Assembly: GCA_028023455.1 (NCBI GenBank)
Contig: JAQFVV010006428.1
Coordinates: forward strand, 1,099,501 to 1,163,500
Source of the DNA: Epiperipatus broadwayi
Taxonomy: Eukaryota; Onychophora; Udeonychophora; Euonychophora; Peripatidae
Direction: 5' to 3'
DNA length: 64,000 nucleotides
Both the position numbers and the translations under genes were made by a program. Shown one piece after another: positions 1-11,900 of the stretch (positions are counted from its first letter, which is position 1; the number at the start of each line of letters is the position of its first letter). The notes under the pieces are model-generated. The model was not told where the DNA came from, did not search any database, and worked only from the letters and a program-made list of their open reading frames with translations.

Positions 1-3000
1 ATTAATGTGCTCACATGAATAATCAACTTTCCATAAATTACACTTATTAACATAGCAATATTGTTTATTTAATAGATCATCCATTATGTTTATAAAATAT
101 GCTTCTTTGGGTTTTTTTTTTTAAATTGTGTCCACATGCAAAATAAAATACTATCAAAGCAAATCCTTATATTATAAATAAGTGAATGTTCTACAAATAT
201 AGATTTAAAGGTATTCACAGAATAGTATAATTTATTATAATTAAGTTTTTATCATTTATTACATTTCTAATGAACATTTTAAATCACCAATATTACTGTG
301 TCCACATTGGCACACCAATGAATAATATAATATTATATTTGTTGATTTTATCAACAACATATATACAATTAATACTTAATCTACCAGCATTTGATCCTAA
401 ATTAAATTCAACATTAAAATAAAAAATTATCGATGTAATGATAATACATATTCTATTATTTATATTTGGTACTGCTATCCTGTTTTCTCTTCATTATTGT
501 TTTTCCATCTATGTGTAAATTTATATGATATATTTAAAATATTTTTCCTATTATATATTACATTAAATACTTCATTGGCATATATATATTGAACTGGGTG
601 AGGTAGATGATCGATAAAAACAAACATATATATAGCATAACAGTTTTACCCTTTAATGGAAATAGAAATTTGTGAAAAGCAAAATTGTAAGACTTACTTA
701 TATATAGAAAATATGATACAATTATTTATTATAAATTCAATCTCCTCCAATTACAATTTATAGTATTGTGCCACACTGGTTTCTTAGGCAAAGAAGCATA
801 ATACCCAGAGGGTACCTATGACCAAGCCGAAACTATCCATATAAGATACATAACTATGACTACATTTCCAGGCCATAGATCTTCTCGACTGCTAAATTCA
901 ACACCTGTTATTCAAAGCACTTTTTTTGTTTCAAAGTAAACTTCAGGCGCCAATTAATTACAAGAAGTAACTAACATACCCTGAATGATGGCAACTAATT
1001 CAGTGCCTAAAAAATCCCAACTAGCTCAATCAAAAAAAATAAAATAAACTATGTGTCTAATTTTGCTAAATTGTTCTTAGCAGTATAAGTAAAGAAAATT
1101 GACCAACAAATACTAATTTCTAAAATAATTTATTTTAAATATTTAAAATTAACTGAGAACTAATTTATGACTTCAACATTTCTTTTTCTGAATAAAATAA
1201 TAATACATAACAGTAAATATCCTCACACATGTTATAATAAATATAAACATTAAATAAACATAAGTATCAAAATATATAGTGCACACACTCTATCATGTGA
1301 GCTATTGGTTTATATGATTTTCAAAGTTTCTAATGCTATCGGTTTATTATTTCAACCTGCACATACATAGTTCATTTTATGCTGGCTATAGAGTTCATTT
1401 ATTAAACTGACTCTGGGAGGCTTCAAAGATTGCAATGGCTACATTAATTAATATCAAGAATTGGAATAAGACAATGTTGTTATCTATAGGATTTTCGAAC
1501 ATGGTGGCTTCAAATTATTTATTGCTGCATATGTTTTACCAACCAGTTGGATTTTAGGCTTCTGTTGCACTCCTGATGATTGCTATTCAATGCTACTTCT
1601 ATTTGAGGCAGTTAGACATTTCTGGAAGCTTCAAATTATTAGATGGGTATTGCTTCTATTGGGCAGACTGCTGATGTTTCGTTGGACTGAGGCTGGAATC
1701 TGGTTATATGTTCCAACCTTCAGCTTAACACTGCATTTAAAAAAACTGTCTAACAGATGACAGGATCTAAATACATGAAAGACTCAAGATATGTGAATGA
1801 TTGCCTGATGAAATGTTTGGCCCTATTTATATGATGAACTTGTTGTTATCCTTTTTAATAAGTTTTTAAATTCTTTCACTGCTTTGATTAAATTCTTAAA
1901 ATGTATTTAATTAATCCTGTTGTTTATGGATTTTAATTAGTAGCCATTGCTAATCCATTCTTATGTAGCTTATCAGTATCTGCAATCTTTGAGAGAATTT
2001 TTTACTTATAAACTTTCATTTATTTTATATTTAACTTTCATATTTTATTTTCCTTAGCACACACACATCTTATTATTTTTTTATGTTTACAATCAACTCG
2101 TTATTTATTCACGCATATATTTATTTTATTTCAAATAAATAAAAAGAGATAATTTTTTTTAGTTTTTAAGATTTTTTATTTTTCTTTAATATTTTAAATT
2201 TTCTCAGTTACACCCCCCCCCCTCGGGCTAACTGATTTTCTTTTAATAAAACTTTCTAAATACACTTTCTTAATTTATTCTAAAGTTTAGTCTTTGCCAA
2301 GTTAAATTTTCTCCCCCTCTATTAATTAATTTGTAAAACTTTACTACTGACTTTTATCAAACTGTTTTAAACTAATAATAAAACTATTTAATTTTTTTTA
2401 GATTTCTTCTTTTAAATGAGATATTTTAATTTCAAAATCTTTCCATTATTTAAATATACGATTTTATTTTAATGATTGCAAACAACAAAATTATGTGTAG
2501 CACTATTCATTAGCAGTACAATATATATTGTAACCTTCCCCCAATACCTCCCTTTCTTACCAACAAATACCTTGAGTGCCAATTCTGTTGATAATAGAAT
2601 AAATTACTAATCTGATCTTGCTTTAAATTATTAATGAGACTCTTATAATGCTGTCCTACCATAGCTTAGCTCAGTTGGGGGCTACAGAGATCTATAAGGT
2701 GTAAAATGCATACTGAATGTAGGAGGAAACATTATGATTTGATAGGAATAAAACAACTATTAAGTTTTAAAATAAATAAATAATAGGAATTGGTAAAGTT
2801 CCACCATTTAAATTTACAAGTTATAGTCTAACTTCATCTTCTCCCCTCATTCAAATGCACTGAACAACTTCTACCTGTGTGATAAAATTAAATTAATAAA
2901 ATAAAGATGTACTGCTGATTAACTCTACTGTATGGTAAGTTAGAATTAAATACAAAATAAAATATAACACTATTTAACCTTCATTATACAGTAATTTAAA

Positions 3001-3058
3001 ATAAATAACTAAATTAATGTCTAATCTAAAATAATAAGGGAATATCTCAGGGAACTGT
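1..3058. other. AT-rich sequence without a recognisable gene
   Basis: No exon, RNA gene or protein fragment could be supported here. If gene A has the usual P4HA layout, this stretch would be intron of that gene, but no upstream catalytic exon was found. It holds AT simple sequence, a short C-run near 2213-2222, and a somewhat less AT-rich, unidentified patch at about 1380-1740 that may be old transposon sequence. Confidence 0.4.
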
Positions 3059-3690
3059 ATGAATGTAAATATTTTGTTAATACGAAGCAAAATTCATCCC
3101 AGTGATTTTTATATTTTGGCAAAAATTCATAAACCAGATTGCCCTTGTAGACCTATTATATCTAGCATTGGCTGTCTTACAGAAAATATTTTAGCATATG
3201 TTGGTAATTTTATTAGTCTTATTTCACTATCATTTATTTCTTACATTAAATATACTACACATTTCCTTTAAATTTCTAAAAATGTTAAGTGTGAAGTACC
3301 AGATGATGGTTTCTAGTTATTTTAGATATTGTGTCATTGTACTCTACTATAACTCATGATGATAAGATTGTGGTTATTACATGTGTTCTATAAGATATAA
3401 AGTATGATCATTGTCTTATTACAACTATGATTGAATTAATATATTTAGTCTTAAGAAATAATGTTTTTTTCTTTCAATTACTGCAATGGATACATCATGG
3501 CATCAAGTTATGCAAACATTTTTATAGCAAAACTAGAATTGCATGGGAATGCTAGGCTGAAACCTCATAATTGGCTTAGATATATAGATGATATTTTCAT
3601 GGTATGACCACATCATGAAGTTGAACTTCATAGATTCTTAGATAACATAAATAATTTTAATAAAAATATAAAATTTACAATGAATATTTT
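3059..3690 (+). pseudogene. Penelope-like element reverse transcriptase, 5' fragment, decayed
   Basis: This is a decayed reverse transcriptase of a Penelope-like element (PLE), a retroelement class whose RT is related to telomerase. Frame pieces match the family in order. First comes a KIHKP...RPI.SSIG block in the frame starting at 3059. Next is a motif A block around 3310-3362 (V-I-L-D-I-V-S-L-Y followed by THDD), broken by an early stop. Last is an S-Y-A-N-I-F block near 3500 and W-L-R-Y-I-D-D-I-F at about 3572-3600, with the catalytic YIDD at 3581-3592. Stops and frameshifts separate the blocks, so it cannot be functional. The reading is cut at 3690 by a later insertion and resumes at 4474. 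The RT-class assignment is firm; the subfamily is not resolved. Confidence 0.85.
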
Positions 3691-4473
3691 AATAGACAGG
3701 GTATGAGCACAGATTTTCACATGACCCACCTCTCTCCACACTATCTCATAACACTGATACACTTGAACACACATATGTTGAAAAGATAAATAATCACCAA
3801 TATACGTATTTTATGCTAAACCAGCAATCATCAGTTGGTCCAGATTACCATCTCTACACATATATGCTATAAGTGCTCAGATATATATTAAGACAGCAAA
3901 TCCTCCTACTTTAATGGACAGGCTTCAATCCACTCCACACTCCAACTCTTCAACTGTCCATCCAATTGAAAATCTGAAAATGGAACGCTCAAAGGCCACC
4001 CTGAGGCCGAGATTATTGTCACACCCATGTTGACCTAAGGTCAATCTGATCCCTCATGTACAGGACATAATCCATTAAATACATATACAAGGGATAGGCA
4101 GACATCTCTAATATGTAATAGTTGAAATACATAGGCTTATATATACCTGTGACTATATATGTAATAGACAGGGTATGAGCACAGATTTTCACATGACCCA
4201 CCTCTCTCCACACTATCTCATAACACTGATACACTTGAATACACATATGTTGAAAAGATAAATAATCACCAATATACGTATTTCATGCTAAACCAGCAAT
4301 CATCAGTTGGTTCAGATTACCATCTCTACACATATATGCTATAAGTGCTCAGATATATATTAAGACAGCAAATCTAGTGTGGAGAGAGGTGGGTCATGTG
4401 AAAATCTGTGCTCATACCCTGTCTATTACATATATAGTCACAGGTATATATAAGCCTGTGTATTTCAACTATT
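3691..4473 (-). mobile_element. PLE-LTR-like hammerhead repeat inserted in an older PLE
   Basis: A 783-bp unit sits inside the older PLE reverse transcriptase. It is flanked by the 12-bp direct repeat AATGAATATTTT (3679-3690 and 4474-4485), which reads as a target-site duplication. On the minus strand it holds two tandem copies of one repeat, and an inverted end segment at about 4376-4473 mirrors the start of each copy. Both copies contain a hammerhead core on the minus strand: about 3790-3850 (GAAA box changed to AAAA) and 4262-4322 (intact). Tandem or inverted partial LTRs with hammerheads are characteristic of PLEs. Relatives occur at 6370, 33120, 39034 and 45588. Confidence 0.75.
4262..4322 (-). 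ncRNA. Hammerhead ribozyme, type I, family 1, intact core
   Basis: Read on the minus strand: stem I strand ACCAA, then CUGAUGA (complement of 4300-4306), stem II UGCU/AGCA with a GGUUU loop, then GAAA (complement of 4281-4284). A self-complementary stem III AUAC/GUAU follows, then the cleavage nucleotide A, then UUGGU, which re-pairs with ACCAA. A second helix, UAAUC/GAUUA, extends stem I beyond a UGG-position bulge, as in natural type I hammerheads. Stem III is only about 4 bp with no loop, so activity may need a dimer, as proposed for PLE hammerheads. Activity is inferred, not shown. Confidence 0.7.
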
Positions 4474-5130
4474 AATGAATATTTTGAAAACAATTGCTAT
4501 TTTCTTGATGTTAAAATTATTTACACTAATAGAGTTCTTATCATTACTGCAATTAGCAAAACGACTGATAACCATCACTATCTACATTTTAAACCACTAA
4601 ACATCACATTATCACCATACACAAGCTGTTTACACAGAGTTTACTGAATGGCATTACTGTGTAGAGAGTTTTGACTCTGTGTATCTATATTTTCATAGTA
4701 ATCATCCTAAACATGTATAGGTTAATACTTCCTATAGTTAATTTTTAACAATGAGCAGGATTTGTAGTAGTGAGAAATTTCTTCAACAAAATAATAAATT
4801 CCATATGATAGATTGATGAATATGAGATATCTTAAAAAACATTGTTGGATAATACAGTAATAAAAACTTTAGTAATTGAAAGAAAGGAGCTTCTTTTATC
4901 TAAGAAAAGTAGAAACAGTTAGATGTTCTATCTTTTGCTTTTACTTTTAATAGCAATTTATCTAATATTAACCATATCTTGGAAAAGCATTTCAACATAT
5001 TAAATATTATAGATTATTTATGACAAATAAGAAAGCAATTCATATTTAAATTTAATATTTGAGAATCTAATCAATGTTGATTTACTACCATATAGAGAGA
5101 ATTTGAAGAGAGACTGTTCAATAGAATTAG
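4474..5130 (+). pseudogene. Penelope-like element, continuation after the insertion
   Basis: The PLE coding trace resumes directly after the right target-site duplication with F-L-D-V-K-I (the conserved FLDV block after the RT palm). A stretch resembling the TDNHHYLHF region follows, where relatives have a histidine-rich HPAQ-type block. Frameshifted remnants of the C-terminal part continue to about 5.1 kb (an RNLRD-like arginine-rich trace). It has stops in all frames. Together with 3059-3690 it is one element of roughly 1.3 kb split by the younger repeat. The right boundary is approximate. Confidence 0.65.
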
Positions 5131-6369
5131 TTTAAAAAATGGCCGCAAGATTTTTGTTTTATTGAAGTAGTAACTTTAAAAAACTAGGTTTGTGTAAACA
5201 ATCCAAAAAGAAATTGACTTCATCGTTTCATTTTTATATATATTAAACTGTTAACAATCCTAAAATTTTTTTATCTAACACTTTGCCGTTTTATTGCAAT
5301 AGTCCTCAAATTAAATGCAGTGCTTTTAAAAAAATAGCTTAATCTATTGTGCATGATTCAAACTTACGGAATTGATTTGAATGCAACTTGAATGTGGTTT
5401 AAAATGTGGCAACACTTTTAAACTGGACAATCCTAAACTATTGCAATGTCATAGAAATTGAACATGTTTACAAAATTAGAAAAAAAAAAAGAATTTAGTT
5501 GAAGTAATTGGATAAAGATTTAACCCAAACAACCAAACATATGTAATAAGTTAAAACTGTTTAAAATATCCATAATTTTGTTCTTCAGATTTACAGCCTA
5601 TTAAGTGATTTTGCTATTAATTCAAAATTGGTGATATTTTTATATTTTAATTGCATGTTTACTAGTGTAATTCTTTTAAAATGTAAATGGTTCTTATGCC
5701 AATGATTCAAAAACAATGATCATTTGATATTTTTGATTTGTTATTTGCTTGATAAAAGCATCCCATGGAAAAATATTGAGTCTTAATAAGGGGCTTGGAA
5801 GATACTTTACAGCAAACATTGTACCATTTCTATTTGCCACTCTTGCTAACTGCACTACTATTGGGTTTGTTATTCTTATTGATGTAATATTTGTTTTATA
5901 ATTTAAATATCTCACTAGTGTTCTTTTATAAATCTATCATTTCCACCAAGATTTTGGTATTAAAAAAAATTATTGAACCCTAATTAAAATAATAAACATA
6001 ATAAAGCAGTCTAATTTCCTTTATTCAATACATCTTTTACTAGTAGTAAATATAACATAATCATTTTTTTAATCATTAAAAATAAATTAACTCAATTATT
6101 CGCCACCTTCCATACTTTTTTAATATGACCTTACAGTCTTTTTTTCTTAAGTGACATGATTCACATTTTAGTCTTGTTTTTTAATGTACTCTTTTTAATT
6201 ATCTATTTTTCATTTAACAATTGGAATTGATCAACATGTGTAATCCAGGTGAGTATCGGTGAAATTACTATAAAATCTTCAATTTACTTATAAGTGCAAA
6301 TAGAAAAAAATCTATCAGACATGTACAAAGAAAATGCAATATATATAATTAGAAGAATTTGAACCCAGA
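5131..6369. other. AT-rich sequence, no gene recognised
   Basis: Nothing identifiable was found. A 73-codon minus-strand frame at 5694-5915 has near-normal amino-acid composition, but no family was recognised and there is no splice or promoter context. It could be a transposon fragment. Confidence 0.4.
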
Positions 6370-6713
6370 TTTTCAAGCTCCCCTTAGTCATCAACTCAAA
6401 CAAGGGTTTTGAATCTGCCACCACCAGATTTTCTATGATATGGTTAGCTGAAGAGTTGTAGAGTGTGGAAAGGATTGAAGCCTGTCAATTAAAGTTTGAA
6501 TTGCTGTCTTAATATAAATTGAACACTGATTCCTATATATATATATATGGGAGACGATTATCTGAATTAACTGATGAGTGCTGGTTCAGCACAAAATACA
6601 TATATTGGAGATCATTTATCTTTTTTTGGATGTATGTGGTCATGTGTATTGCTTCTATAAGGAGATGATGACTAAGGGGAGCTTGAAAGTCTGGGCTCAA
6701 ATCCCCCTTAATT
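6370..6713 (+). mobile_element. Diverged family-1 hammerhead repeat with inverted ends
   Basis: The ends are inverted repeats of about 33 bp: AGCTCCCCTTAGTCATCA near 6377 and its complement near 6660-6695. The interior shares the order of landmarks of the 3691 and 45588 repeats (a GAAGAGTTG...GTGTGGA block, GATTGAAGCCTGTC, then a hammerhead-like core). The core at 6571-6600 has CTGATGA and a perfect stem II (GUGCUG/CAGCAC), but the GAAA box reads AAAA. Its stem II, closed by G-C, shows what the ancestral stem probably was. It lies 75 bp upstream of a gene A exon. Confidence 0.6.
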
Positions 6714-6787
6714 ACATCTAGATTAAAAGTATATACAATATACTTGTATTTAAATAAATATATATATAAAGATTTATATTTATGTAG

Positions 6788-6884
6788 GGTTCTGCAGTAT
6801 TTTGGTATAATCTGTTAAAAAATGGTTTGTTGGATCAAAATGTTGAACATGGTGCTTGCCCAGTTTTAATAGGATCAAAATGGG
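6788..6884 (+). CDS. Prolyl 4-hydroxylase alpha subunit (gene A), penultimate coding exon
   Basis: This exon encodes part of the catalytic domain of the collagen prolyl 4-hydroxylase alpha subunit. In the ER lumen that enzyme uses Fe(II), 2-oxoglutarate, O2 and ascorbate to hydroxylate prolines in X-Pro-Gly repeats, as an alpha2beta2 complex with PDI. The 32 codons begin G-S-A-V-F-W-Y-N-L-L, as in animal P4HA proteins. They contain H-G-A-C-P-V-L-I-G-S-K-W. The His (codon 21, 6848-6850) corresponds to the distal iron ligand H483 of human P4HA1, and the Lys ten residues on (codon 31, 6878-6880) to K493, which binds the 2-oxoglutarate carboxylate. The acceptor is TATGTAG at 6781-6787 and the donor GTAAAT at 6885. 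The phase (0 in, 1 out) predicts a following Val codon, which the exon at 11366 supplies. Upstream exons with the HxD motif were not found in the window. Confidence 0.95.
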
Positions 6885-8043
6885 GTAAATTATATATATA
6901 TATATAATAACAATAAAAATAATATAAAGGCAATTAAATATAATATACAGTTTTTCAATCTGCAGAAGTACATTCAGTTAATTCCTCATATCCTCACTGC
7001 TGTTATTATTTTTATTGTTATTACAATATTTTTTTAATTAACAGATTTTATTTGTATATATATTTAGCTGGAATTAATCTTATAAAATATATTTACTAAA
7101 AATAAAATCTAGGAAAAAATATTAATTACAACTAGATTATTGCATGTAGGCTATCTTTAGAGCATTTTACAGTTGAATTAAATTTTAAATGTTAATGCTT
7201 AAACATCATTGGCCAATATTCCATAAATTTACACAGTCAAGATGTTTGTTTGTGAACTTATTTGAAATGTTTATTAAATATATCGTACTAATTTGTATTT
7301 TTTATATTATTTTCCATGCTTAAATCAAAAGCGTTTTCAAACTCAGAACTTTTATTAGAAATATCAGCATGCACTGAAAAATAGATCAAATATGTTTTCT
7401 GTACAATATTTATGTTTATATATATATAATGCACATTTATTTTTTTTCATAGATATTCAGCAGCCACATATTTATATACAATTTAACAATTATTGATTTT
7501 GTCATCATATTATTTTAATATGTAGTGAAATACCAATTGATGACAGATTAATAATTAATAAAAGTTGTATTATTGAAAAATGAATAATTGTAATATTCTA
7601 TATAAATTAGTGCGCAAATGCGGATGAAATTCTGTGAGGAATCTAAATGTGCATAAAAAATATAAACATGAAATATTATATAGAAAATTGCATGATTCGT
7701 TCCCATCAAGGAGCACAGATTTTGTTTATCTGTTTTTTTATTATTTTTAAATAAATATGATTTTATTTTTAATGTTCAAGCTTTGATAATATTTGTTGTT
7801 ATTGTTGTTTTAAAATATAGAAAATCGTTGAAGAAAAAAAAATCAAAAGGACGTTTTTTTTTATAAGTAGTTAAGATAAATTAATGAACAAATAAAGTAA
7901 TTATATAAATAAACCCAAATTATGGAAAATTAGCCAATCTGGGTAAATTAAACATTAATTGAAATTGAAATTTTATTAGTAAAATGTTACATTTAATGTC
8001 ACATGTACTGTAATTAGCTAAGTTTATATGTATATACTTTATA

Positions 8044-8491
8044 GTTAATCGGTAATAAATTGAGAGGTTGCCAATCTCTCACATGTGCCTACTTTTGCTT
8101 CTCAGACAGCCAATCAGGTGTTAAGACAGCAGTCTGAAGCACAATCAAGCCGCAACACATGACAAACTTTTTGATAAGAAAAGTATGGTCCCACCCTCTT
8201 CTCTACTTAACTTTTATATATATAAGCCGGTCTTAAGCATCTTGGCTTGAAAGAGTGAAGCTATAAATATATTTATATATTACTCACTGAGTCTCAATTT
8301 ACTATAGTACAGCACGAAACCTTGAGTTTACTATGCCATAGTTTTCTAGATGTTAATATAAGTTATCAGCAACATGTGTAAATAATATTATTGTATAAAT
8401 CATATATTGTTGTTAAATTGGTAATAAATTGAGAGACAACAGTAGGCACATGTGAGAGATTGGCAACCTCTCAATCTATTACCAATTTAAC
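8044..8491. mobile_element. 448-bp nonautonomous TIR (MITE-like) element
   Basis: The ends are near-perfect inverted repeats of about 50 bp. The left begins GTTAATCGGTAATAAATTGA at 8044 and reads through TTGCCAATCTCTCACATGTG. The right is its complement, ending at 8491. A second inverted copy of the outer TIR at 8411 makes the right end itself an 82-bp hairpin (8411-8492). There is no coding capacity. The interior holds TATA-like and other promoter-like strings (around 8200-8250) that could be remnants. No clear target-site duplication, so the superfamily is not assigned. Confidence 0.65.
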
Positions 8492-8844
8492 AAAAATATA
8501 CAATTTATACAATAATATTATTTGTAATTAATCTAAATTATGCAATTACTATTATTATTTCTTTATTTGTAATCTGTTGGAGATTTAAAAAATATATTTT
8601 TTTAGCATAAACTTAGTTTTAACTTTTGAAAATAACTGCCAGAAATAATGAATATTCTAGGAAGCAAATTAATGTAATACCAATATAAATTCTTAAAGTG
8701 TAACAAATTATGTTATTTATTATTCTATTTAGCAAATATCTTACAATTAATTAATCACAAAAATTGTCCAGGACAATTAGTAGAGTCATGAGATAAAAAG
8801 ATATAAATCAGATATTGCATTTATCAAAATGAATAATAAATCAG

Positions 8845-9560
8845 TCTTATATATAAAATCTGTATTTTCTCTGTTATCTGATTGGTGCATGAATGTTTGT
8901 CCAATGTCACTTGTCAAATTGAAAACCACTGTATTTATGTGAAGGAAGTAATTTACCATTGGATAAAAAATGCTGGAAAAAAAATCAGTATGCTTGCATT
9001 TAACTACAGAGATATAGTATATACTTCATGGCAAAGGTTTGCATCAAGTTACAGAAACAGCCACAAATGATGATTCATAATTTAATGTTAAGGCACTCCA
9101 TGCTTTCATGGTCTGTCAATCCACTAATATAGTTTAGATGAACAGCATACTTCCCAATGTTAATGACCATTTATAAATTGGCAATGTTTAATAAAAACAT
9201 ATTTACATTAAATCTTAAAAAAATTGTTAAAGCAACCAATGAAAAACATATTACAAATATTATATTTAATAAAAAAAATATTACAAAAATAACCAGCTTT
9301 TTTGTATTCTGACATTATTAAATAGTAACTATTAATAAAGCTAAAAAAAGAAATTAGTCATGTCCTGCTATTAATAAAGCTAAAAAAACAGCTAATTAAT
9401 ACTGACCAACCTTTGGGAAAAAAAAATATTTTTTTATTCAGAGGATGCTCCAGTAAATATATATTTGATATCTTAAAGTTAAAAAATATAACATATATAT
9501 ATATTTAAAGATATAAATTTTAATTTAGTTTTATTAAAATTCAAACATTTATTTATAAAA
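8845..9560. repeat. Dispersed repeat, copy 1 (partner at 42395)
   Basis: This stretch aligns in the same orientation with 42395-43035. Shared landmarks, in order, are TATATATAAAATC near the left end, a GTTTGTC block, TAGCTACAGAGATATAGTAT-like sequence, ATATAGTTTAGATGAA, TAACTATTAATAAAGCTAAA, and TTTAATTTAGTTTTATTAAA near the right. Tail motifs TTTGTTTAATTTACATTAAA recur at about 9580, 9715 and 43466. No protein trace was recognised. A Helitron-type left end is possible but unproven. Confidence 0.6.
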
Positions 9561-11365
9561 AAATATTAAAAAGTTTTGTTTAATTTACATTAAATCTTTA
9601 AAAAAGTTTGTTAAAGCAAACAATTATTACAAAAACATAGGCTTTTAGGTATTCATTTTTGTATCCCCCATTGACAACTGACTTTTAATTGTCACATTTA
9701 AAATCTTTTGTTTAATTTACATTAAATCTTTATAAAAATGTTAGAATAAACTTTTAAAAAAACCCACAGGCCTTTACAAACCCATATGCATCTGGTTAAA
9801 TAATAAATCACCTGACTAGTTAAAAAGTTAAAAGAATATTTATAATACAAAGAATGTAATTATAATTCATCACTATTAATTATAATAACAATTTAAGTAA
9901 TTATGTTCAATTTATTAATTGTTGTTAAAGAAGTTCTATTATAAATAACCACAATTACTATTATAAAAGTTATATATCTTGAACAGTTGCTTCAATGATT
10001 ATGGAATCTATTAAAACAATCATTAGTGTTTGATATATATATATATTGTAAATAATATTTTATAAAATGAAGAATCTTAAAGGTATCAAATAGATATCAC
10101 TTCTTGAAAAATCAATCTCTTTATAATAGAGCTAACAGCATTTAATATCTAAGATTTAAAAAAATGGTCACAAAATAATGAATATTAGACAAATTAAATT
10201 ATTTGGCAATAAATAAAATATTTATATCATATTTTAAAAAGCACCAAATAATTATAATTTACTTTGACTTTATCTTCCCTTTTTTAAAATAAGATATTTA
10301 ATCTCTAATATTAAAATTTTAATTGTTTTGGTATTTTATGAAAACATTTCAGTTTTTAAACCATAAAATACCTTTTATTAGGACATTTAATATATTGTTC
10401 AATTATAAATTAGTTATCCTGTTATTAATGTAATATGAACTCCACAAAAATATTAAAATAATGCATAATTTTATCAGAAGAATGTATTTAAATAGATTTT
10501 ATAAATGTTTGAACTATAATAACATGAATCCAAAAATTGGTACCTTTTGAGGAAAATGTTTTTATTTATAAGTCATTATTATTTATATATTTATTTGGCA
10601 TATGTGTTTTTAAATAGCTTAACTATTAACAAAATGTCACAAGGGAAGTAATAGAGATTCCAACCAGGAGATAGTTTCAATAATGGTTTTATTTGAACCT
10701 TCAATTTGTATTAAGTATGTGGTAAGTGGTGTGTGTTTGTCGATACATGCTAATGATATACATTTCATTTATGAAAAAAATGAGTAATGTTTATAGATTT
10801 TTCTGCATAGTTGATAAAATTCTGGTTGTGTCTATAAAGATCCAAATCTATCTGTCTTAATATTTGGTTTACAAAAATCATATTTTTTTTTTTGACATTT
10901 ATAAGAATTCTATTTTTAGCTGTAGTTCCTCGATTGTAGATTCTTGGTTTATCATCAAGGATATTGAGATAAGCCTTACATGGTGAAGCTATATCTTAAG
11001 TTGTTGGAAATCCATATATGTTACAGGTTTTTATGGAATTTTGTGAGCCAATTTCTCTTCTGATATCTGTTGAGAATATGCAAGATAGAAATACAGGAGT
11101 ATAAGTATTAAACATATGATAATTTGCTAAAAAATGTTCATGCTTCAAAATCAAACATATCTTAACATGTAAATAAACAATTCAGAAAGCTTCTATGTGG
11201 TCATTTAAATGTTTCAAATACCTATTTCAATTCGATAGATTAGTTTTCTAATGTCTTATTATTTATAAGAAGCCTTACGTAATTTTCAAATGTATATGAT
11301 TTAACTGTTTATAGATATTTATCAAGTATATTTATCATTTAATTATAAATTTATTTATGTTTTAG

Positions 11366-11442
11366 TGTGTAATAAATGGATCACAGAACATCATCAGGAA
11401 TTCCGAAGACCATGTGGCCTAAATAAAACTGATATTTATTAA
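11366..11442 (+). CDS. Prolyl 4-hydroxylase alpha subunit (gene A), last coding exon and stop
   Basis: The first two bases complete the Val codon split by the preceding phase-1 intron. The exon then encodes C-N-K-W-I-T-E-H-H-Q-E-F-R-R-P-C, matching the family pattern VSNKW..E.GQEFRRPC, followed by GLNKTDIY and a TAA stop at 11440-11442. The acceptor is a TTTATGTTTTAG tract ending at 11365. The C-terminal tail after RRPC is about as long as in other animal alpha subunits. No KDEL-type signal is present, as expected, because the PDI beta subunit provides ER retention. The reading frame is open and all signature residues are kept, so gene A appears functional at its 3' end. It lies about 16 kb upstream of the start codon of gene B on the same strand. 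Confidence 0.95.
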
Positions 11443-11504
11443 CATTTTTTTTTACCGTTTGTTATAACTATTACTTGTTTAATATATGTATCGATTACTT
11501 TACT

Positions 11505-11510
11505 AATAAA
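11505..11510 (+). promoter_or_regulatory. Candidate polyadenylation signal of P4HA gene A
   Basis: An AATAAA hexamer lies 62 bp after the gene A stop codon and is followed by an A-rich run at 11520-11526. AATAAA occurs often by chance in DNA this AT-rich, so the call rests only on position. Confidence 0.4.
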
Positions 11511-11865
11511 TATTTATTTTAAAAAACGATTATTCTTTTCATTACTATTATTTATATTTCTTGTGTAAATTTTATGAGATTAATATATTATTGTGGATAC
11601 TACATCATAACTATGAGCACCTCTAAATGTAGCATATAATGGAATAACTTTTAAATATGAATGTTAATTATGGATAAAATATAAAGAGTGTTTGATCAGA
11701 AGTATGCTGTCTTGTAGTTAGAAAGTTGGTTCTTTAAAGACTAGGCATTGATTTTGATGCAGATTGTCTGTTTTATGTGTATTTCTTCTTTGGAGACTTT
11801 TGTTATTGTAAGAATCAAAGGTCTTTATGCAATGATATTTCTTTTATACTAACTATAACAATATT

Positions 11866-11900
<35 letters not shown>

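Larger units (their letters stand above)
6885..11365 (+). other. Last intron of P4HA gene A
   Basis: A 4.48-kb phase-1 intron with donor GTAAAT and acceptor TTTTAG. Besides AT simple repeats it contains a TIR element at 8044-8491, a dispersed repeat at about 8845-9560, and a small inverted repeat (6905-6927 with 7002-7022, ATAATAACAATAAAAATAAT type). No other gene was seen in it. Confidence 0.85.

Noticed and set aside
2655-2700. tRNA-like A box (TAGCTCAGTTGG)
   Set aside because: No B box at the right distance and no cloverleaf arms, so probably chance or a very old SINE trace.
2640-2705. A GAT-like string (L-G-A-T-E-I-Y-K followed by GTGTAA) as a possible upstream gene A exon (GGATVF region)
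   Set aside because: Only a few residues agree. The conserved second Gly and V-F-P are missing, and no good acceptor precedes it. A real P4HA exon would match far better, as the two accepted ones do.
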